From positions 1-27,450 of the forward strand of contig CANQYR010000002.1 in NCBI GenBank assembly GCA_947628125.1: a DNA stretch of 27,450 nt, in the 5' to 3' direction. Each line of letters begins with the position of its first letter. The stretch's first letter is position 1. The DNA is from an uncultured Bacilli bacterium (GTDB taxonomy: Bacteria > Bacillota_I > Bacilli_A > RF39 > UBA660). The notes under the pieces are model-generated. The model ran no database searches, was not told the DNA's origin, and saw nothing but the letters and a program-made list of their open reading frames with translations. Both the position numbers and the translations under genes were made by a program. Of the stretch, positions 23,723 to 27,450 are shown one piece after another.

Positions 23723-24427
23723 ATGTATTTAATTTGCCTCATAATAATTATAATAGATATATTACTAGTAAAAAACTACCCCAAAATGCGTGGCAAAGTA
23801 GGGGAGTACTATGTTAAAAAAGAACTAAAAAAATTACCAACAACCTACTACACTTTCAACAACGTCTTAATTAAAGACCAAGATAAAACCTATCAAATTG
23901 ACCATATAGTAATATCAAAATACGGCATTTTTGTCATTGAAACAAAATTTTATTATGGCTATATAATAGGGGATGAATATAAAGAAAAATGGCTAAGAAA
24001 GAAAGGGAAGAGTAAAATATATTTTCATAATCCCATCTATCAAAACTATGGCCATATAAAAGCATTAGCAAAACTATTAAACATAAGTGAAACAAACTTT
24101 GTATCCATTATCTGTTTTTCCCATACAACAAAACTAAACATTAAAGCCAAAAACGCCATCATAACTAAAATAGCGTCCTTAAATAAAAATATTTTAAAAC
24201 ACCAAACAGAAATAATCAAAGATACAGAACCAATAATAAATACCATAAAAAATAATAACATTATAAGTCATAAAGAATTAAAAAAACATATCAAACAAAT
24301 ACATACGATAACTAACAATATCTGTCCCAACTGTGGTCACAAATTAGTAAAAAAGAGAAGTAAATATGGTTATTTTATTGGCTGTAGTAATTATCCAAAT
24401 TGTCATTATATAAAAAAAGATAAATAG
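23723..24427 (+). CDS. NERD nuclease-like protein with C-terminal zinc ribbon
   Basis: A 234-residue protein: a membrane helix (about 2-16), a NERD domain (about 24-135) and a topoisomerase-type zinc ribbon (201-230). The NERD core reads VGEYYVKKELKKLP, QIDHIVISKYGIFVIETKF with Asp60 and Glu73-x-Lys75 matching the restriction-endonuclease-like active site, and NPIYQNYGHIKAL. The ribbon has Cys201, Cys204, Cys221 and Cys227. NERD proteins of this fusion type are common in Firmicutes and are thought to act on DNA, but no activity is proven. The membrane helix would place it at the inner face of the membrane. Confidence 0.9.
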   Translation: MYLICLIIIIIDILLVKNYPKMRGKVGEYYVKKELKKLPTTYYTFNNVLIKDQDKTYQIDHIVISKYGIFVIETKFYYGYIIGDEYKEKWLRKKGKSKIYFHNPIYQNYGHIKALAKLLNISETNFVSIICFSHTTKLNIKAKNAIITKIASLNKNILKHQTEIIKDTEPIINTIKNNNIISHKELKKHIKQIHTITNNICPNCGHKLVKKRSKYGYFIGCSNYPNCHYIKKDK

Positions 24428-24902
24428 TTGCTGGTTTACATAATATATATTATGCAATATTTATCTAAAGCTAAAATAAACCTATATAAATAGTATTTTA
24501 AGCCTATAAATAAGCATAATTTAATAAATAATAATTATATATATCCTCTTATATTTATAAATTATTATAACATATAAATAATTAATTAATTTATATTTAA
24601 AATCCATTTTTTAATCAATCATATTTTGCATCGAAATATCATTAAATGATTAACATATCACCTTTATTACAAATTACATTTTAAAAATAATCCATCCAAT
24701 TATAAGCAAAATAAATTTTGATGCAAACCTTAAACAAAATTAATTTAAAAAAAATTCATAAATTAAATTTATAAAATTACTTATATAATTATATTTATAA
24801 GTTTCTTTAATAATTTTTAATATTATTAACTTAAAAAAAAATTATCAACAAAATTACATCAACATCCCTTATAAAAATTTATACCTAATTAAACAAAATA
24901 AA
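24428..24902. other. Gene-free, extremely AT-rich region with palindromes
   Basis: About 475 bases with no supported gene, even poorer in G and C than the coding neighbours. It contains a 22-bp near-perfect palindrome at 24436-24457, the dyad ATAAATT/AATTTAT near 24758-24772, and ACTTATA...TATAAGT around 24779-24803. Many oligo-A and oligo-T tracts suggest curvature or easy melting. There is no tRNA, terminator pair or repeated element with copies elsewhere in the window. Confidence 0.6.
24436..24457. repeat. 22-bp near-perfect palindrome
   Basis: The 16-base core CATAATATATATTATG is a perfect palindrome; it is flanked by TTA and CAA, which adds two more pairs and one mismatch. It lies just after the NERD stop codon. 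It could be a protein-binding site or a weak hairpin; there is no T tract after it. Confidence 0.6.
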
Positions 24903-24921
24903 GAAGAGTACCCCACTCTTC
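24902..24921 (-). terminator. Intrinsic terminator of the XRE regulator gene
   Basis: Read on the minus strand: GAAGAGT (24921-24915), 5-nt loop, ACTCTTC (24909-24903), then TTTATTTT. The 7-bp stem is the most GC-rich hairpin in this region. Confidence 0.75.
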
Positions 24922-24955
24922 CCTATCAAAATCAGTAATGTAAAGCAAATGTAAA

Positions 24956-25732
24956 TTAAACTTTACGAGACTCAATCTCCGCAATCTTATCAATTAACTC
25001 ATTAGCATTCTCATTAGTAATCTTCGTGTAACCTAACTCTTTTAAAGCCTGAATTTTTAACGTATTTAGTTGCTGAGTTCTACCTAACTTTTCTTCATTT
25101 TTCTTAGCTATTTCTTGTTCCCAATGCAAATGTGACTGAGCAAGCTTACTTCTTGAAGCCCCACCATTATTATACAAATTTAAAGCCGTATACAAAATAC
25201 CTTCAAAAATAAATTGCTTATCCTCATTAAACTTAAATTCATCGACCTTAGTAAAACCAGTAGTCTTAGACATATAGCCAAAAATATACTTAATCTCTGG
25301 AACATTATCCATTGACTGTAACATATGATACAAATAAGTTAAAATATGATAATTCTCAGTTGCCTTTTTTTCATCAGATAACTTTTCCTTCAAAATATTA
25401 ACAATACTACCTAATAAAGCTTGAGACTCCTTATTTAAATTCTTAATATCTAAATACGTCTCAGAACCACTATCAACCCTTGAATTTTGATTCAAACGAT
25501 TTTCCACACTCATCAAATAATCAGTAGTCACATTAATACTTTCTAAAGTTTCATCATCGCCCTCATCAATATCTAAAAGTTGTAACAATAAAATCTTCTT
25601 TTCCTTGGGCCACTTATTGATATCATCAAGCTCTAAATAATTATAAACCATTTGCCTAGAAACTCCTAAATACTTAGCTAACCTAACTTTAGAGATACCT
25701 AGTTCCTGTAATAATTCATTTAATCTTTTCAT
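24956..25732 (-). CDS. XRE-type helix-turn-helix regulator with long helical C-terminus
   Basis: A 258-residue DNA-binding protein. Residues 1-40 hold the HTH: ELLQELGISKVRLAKYLGVSRQMVYNYLEL, with the second helix RLAKYLG and the recognition helix SRQMVYNYL. The rest is charged and helical, with two likely dimerisation segments (about 105-150 and 205-255), and contains no catalytic motif that I recognise. A strong sigma-A promoter with a 22-bp dyad over its -35 lies just upstream, suggesting autorepression. Upstream on the same strand is a HExxH peptidase-like gene, an arrangement recalling ImmR/ImmA regulator-protease pairs, though the order is different. It ends at a clear terminator. Confidence 0.8.
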   Translation of the reverse strand: MKRLNELLQELGISKVRLAKYLGVSRQMVYNYLELDDINKWPKEKKILLLQLLDIDEGDDETLESINVTTDYLMSVENRLNQNSRVDSGSETYLDIKNLNKESQALLGSIVNILKEKLSDEKKATENYHILTYLYHMLQSMDNVPEIKYIFGYMSKTTGFTKVDEFKFNEDKQFIFEGILYTALNLYNNGGASRSKLAQSHLHWEQEIAKKNEEKLGRTQQLNTLKIQALKELGYTKITNENANELIDKIAEIESRKV

Positions 25733-25765
25733 TTCTTCGACCTACCCTCTAATATTTACATATTA

Positions 25766-25797
25766 ATTATAGCCTACTTAACATTTTAATGTCAAGT
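25766..25797 (-). promoter_or_regulatory. Strong promoter with operator-like dyad
   Basis: On the minus strand TTGACA (25795-25790), 18-bp spacer, TATAAT (25771-25766). Half-sites ACTTGACAT and ATGTTAAGT (25797-25776), separated by TAAA, form a 22-bp inverted repeat with one mismatched pair that covers the whole -35 box. It is a likely binding site of the XRE protein. Confidence 0.7.
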
Positions 25798-25801
25798 AAA
25801 A

Positions 25802-26785
25802 CTAACATTTTAAATCATCCAAAGTTTTCATCGTCTTAATAATATTTAACTTTCTTTCCAAACCTAAAACTTGTTTTTCATAAGTTCGCTTAGTTTTTAT
25901 CTGCCTAAAAAGCCTAAGCTCATTAACTTGAGCATTAATATCCTCTTTAAGCAAAAACTCTACTGCCTGATAATTACCATCCACTTTTTCACCATCAACT
26001 ACCCTACCAGTAATTAAAGGACGATAAAAGCTAACAATTTTTCTTCTTTCCAAAACATCAGAAGATTTGTTATATGAACTAACAAAATCCCTTATTAACT
26101 CATTAACATCCTTAACTTTTTCTAAAGCCTTATTATAAATAGTATCAATTAATAATGGCACATTATTTTTAATTTTTATCCCATCAATCATTTTATTTAC
26201 CATTTTTTCCTTTAAAATCGCCCGATCTAATAAATAATACTTATTATAAAATAACTTTCTAGTCTTAACACAATTAATACGACTATTAAATAAATTAATA
26301 ACATCCGATCTAATACTAATGCCATTAACCCGAGCATACTCCAAAGCCTTTTTTAACCCATAAATACTAGCATTAAACTCTTCATCTAAAACTTCATAAT
26401 TACTATCATAAAAAACCTGTGAATTAGGCGTTAAAGATAAAACCAAACTAAACAATGCATCACGATTAAACTTATTTTCCTTATTAGTTAACAAAGACAC
26501 CATAATATGATAAAACTCATGATAAATACTTTCAACCAAAGTTAAGAAAAACTCATCCTTAGAACGACAACTATCAAAAATAGGACTATTAAAATTAACA
26601 ATTAAATTAAAATCATATTCTTGCGTGCTACTATTCCAATCCGTAAAAACCATTGCCGAAGACTTATCAATATCAGCGAAAAAAGCTTCAACATTAGCCC
26701 CACATTTACTAGCTAAACTCCTAATTAAATCCATTGTAAACGAAACATAATCAGTATAACTAAAACTATGAAAATTCTTACTCAT
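25802..26785 (-). CDS. Putative HExxH metallopeptidase-like protein
   Basis: A 327-residue soluble protein without signal peptide. LVESIYHEFYHIMVSLL holds His89-Glu90-x-x-His93 in a predicted helix, and DEEFNASIYGLKKALEY (about 134-150) offers a downstream glutamate ligand, the gluzincin arrangement seen in ImmA/IrrE-type and related peptidases. The N-terminal part has MVFTDWN...YDFNLIVNF, a beta stretch that often precedes such a helix. The C-terminal half is helical and basic. I do not recognise the family, and activity is inferred from the motif. Its start overlaps the mnmA stop (ATGA), so it is co-transcribed with mnmA; the XRE gene follows after a separate promoter. Confidence 0.7.
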   Translation of the reverse strand: MSKNFHSFSYTDYVSFTMDLIRSLASKCGANVEAFFADIDKSSAMVFTDWNSSTQEYDFNLIVNFNSPIFDSCRSKDEFFLTLVESIYHEFYHIMVSLLTNKENKFNRDALFSLVLSLTPNSQVFYDSNYEVLDEEFNASIYGLKKALEYARVNGISIRSDVINLFNSRINCVKTRKLFYNKYYLLDRAILKEKMVNKMIDGIKIKNNVPLLIDTIYNKALEKVKDVNELIRDFVSSYNKSSDVLERRKIVSFYRPLITGRVVDGEKVDGNYQAVEFLLKEDINAQVNELRLFRQIKTKRTYEKQVLGLERKLNIIKTMKTLDDLKC

Positions 26786-27450
26786 TTAACGTACCATAAT
26801 TCCTTTCCATTTTTCCAAACACTCTTAATTACCCCACTGCCTAAACACTCCTCGCCTAAATAAAACACACAAAACTGCCCTGGCGTGACAGCCTTAAGAC
26901 CACTAGGATACTTAACCAAAACTAAATCATTATCCAAATACTCTAAATTAACACTAATATCCTCACTACGATACCTAAACTTAGCCGTACAAAAGCTAGG
27001 ATGCACATCCGAAATAAAATTAACTGACTCTAAAATACAAGCATCACTAATCAAATACTCACTATCACTACCAAAAGCCACATATAAAATATTTTTCTTA
27101 CTATCTTTACCACACACATAATGCCGCCTATCATCACCATTAAGGCCCACATTTCTTCGCTGCCCAATAGTATAATTCATAAGCCCCTTGTGACGACCAA
27201 TAACATTCATAGACTCAACATCAACAATATCCCCATAATTAGGCTTTAAATAATTACTAATAAATTCCTGAAAATGCCGCTCCCCAATAAAACAAATACC
27301 CGTTGAATCCTTTTTATTAGCCACATTTAAATGAATATCATTAGCTATTTTCCTTACTTCTTCCTTTTTTAAATCACCAATTGGAAACAAAACATCTTTA
27401 AGCTGATCAGGTCTTAACTGAGCTAAAAAATAAGACTGATCCTTATTATT
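26782..27450 (-). CDS. mnmA: tRNA-specific 2-thiouridylase MnmA, 5' part outside the window
   Basis: MnmA adds sulfur to U34 of tRNAs for Lys, Glu and Gln. The 222 visible residues are the middle and C-terminal parts. At the window edge the frame reads NKDQSYFLAQL, then FPIGDLKKEEVRKIA, KKDSTGICFIGERHFQEFI with the catalytic Cys, and HKGLMNYTIGQRRNVGL, followed by the beta-barrel domain. The frame is open to base 27450, so the N-terminal PP-loop lies beyond it; an apparent start near 27390 is not real. It is 4-bp overlapped with the peptidase-like gene. Confidence 0.95.
   Translation of the reverse strand, partial: NNKDQSYFLAQLRPDQLKDVLFPIGDLKKEEVRKIANDIHLNVANKKDSTGICFIGERHFQEFISNYLKPNYGDIVDVESMNVIGRHKGLMNYTIGQRRNVGLNGDDRRHYVCGKDSKKNILYVAFGSDSEYLISDACILESVNFISDVHPSFCTAKFRYRSEDISVNLEYLDNDLVLVKYPSGLKAVTPGQFCVFYLGEECLGSGVIKSVWKNGKELWYVK

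Noticed and set aside
24842..24850. TTATCAACA, one base from the DnaA box TTATCCACA, inside an AT-rich region, hinting at a replication origin
   Set aside because: It is a single imperfect box; no cluster of boxes, and no dnaA, dnaN or rpmH nearby. In such AT-rich DNA this 9-mer is expected by chance.
24939..24965. GTAAAG...CTTTAC complementarity at the end of the XRE gene, as a terminator
   Set aside because: The loop is about 15 bases with a 6-bp AT-rich stem and no T tract; the GAAGAGT/ACTCTTC hairpin just beyond is a much better terminator.
27382..27390. Apparent start of a short protein at 27390 on the minus strand
   Set aside because: The frame continues upstream with the MnmA motif KDQSYFLAQL to the window edge, so the gene is cut by the window and does not start there.
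1..27450. Mollicutes genetic code (TGA as Trp), suggested by the very low GC
   Set aside because: TGA ends the SpaA-like, rarA and mnmA genes exactly at overlaps with following ATG starts, and Trp is encoded by TGG.

Overview
The window looks like a chromosomal segment of a very AT-rich, low-GC Gram-positive bacterium, most likely an uncultured Bacilli or Erysipelotrichia-like gut lineage (an inference from gene content and base composition only). TGA is used as a stop codon, so this is not the Mollicutes code. Sporulation is expected because spoIVFA-spoIVFB are present next to a small gene with a sigma-G-like promoter. There is no integrase of mobile type, insertion sequence, CRISPR array or tRNA gene that I can see; the only recombinase is the housekeeping XerD.

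Layout. 1-2273: a possible small transcript, then corA (Mg/Co transport), a small TIGR04086/YrzE-like membrane protein on the minus strand, and a YetF/DUF421 membrane protein. 2328-6816: a conserved cell-shape, sporulation and ribosome block, SPOR-like protein - radC - mreC - mreD - spoIVFA - spoIVFB - [L21 leader] - rplU - prp - rpmA. It follows the Bacillus order but lacks minCD, and prp encodes the protease that trims the N-terminal extension visible on L27. 6894-14232: four lineage-specific genes where spo0B would lie in Bacillus. The first two form a surface pair (SpaA/Cna-B-like protein plus a thioester-domain-like protein that has lost its cysteine). The next two are large unrecognised cytosolic proteins (1133 and 708 aa). 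14251-17832: obgE, a DUF192-like protein, and a HerA-like ATPase.

17852-20775: a strong promoter drives a 169-nt RNA with a long closing stem and internal bubble, best explained as 6S RNA. It is followed by tcdA and, convergently, rarA plus a GpsA-like dehydrogenase; this matches the 6S-tcdA-rarA neighbourhood that I recall from Bacillus. rarA and xerD diverge from promoters whose -35 boxes overlap. 20859-24427: xerD, a 41-aa Asn-rich gene (minus strand, sigma-G-like promoter), an unrecognised 305-aa protein, a ZIP metal transporter and a NERD/zinc-ribbon protein. 24428-24955 is a gene-free, extremely AT-rich stretch with palindromes. 24956-27450 (minus strand): mnmA (cut by the window edge), a HExxH metallopeptidase-like protein, and an XRE regulator with a strong promoter and an operator-like dyad over its -35 box.

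Two genome-wide habits stand out. First, nearly all recognisable -10 boxes lie only about 16-25 nt before the start codon, so 5' leaders are minimal except for rplU. Second, the + strand carries more C than G across both coding orientations, which suggests the + strand is the lagging strand even though most conserved genes are encoded on it.
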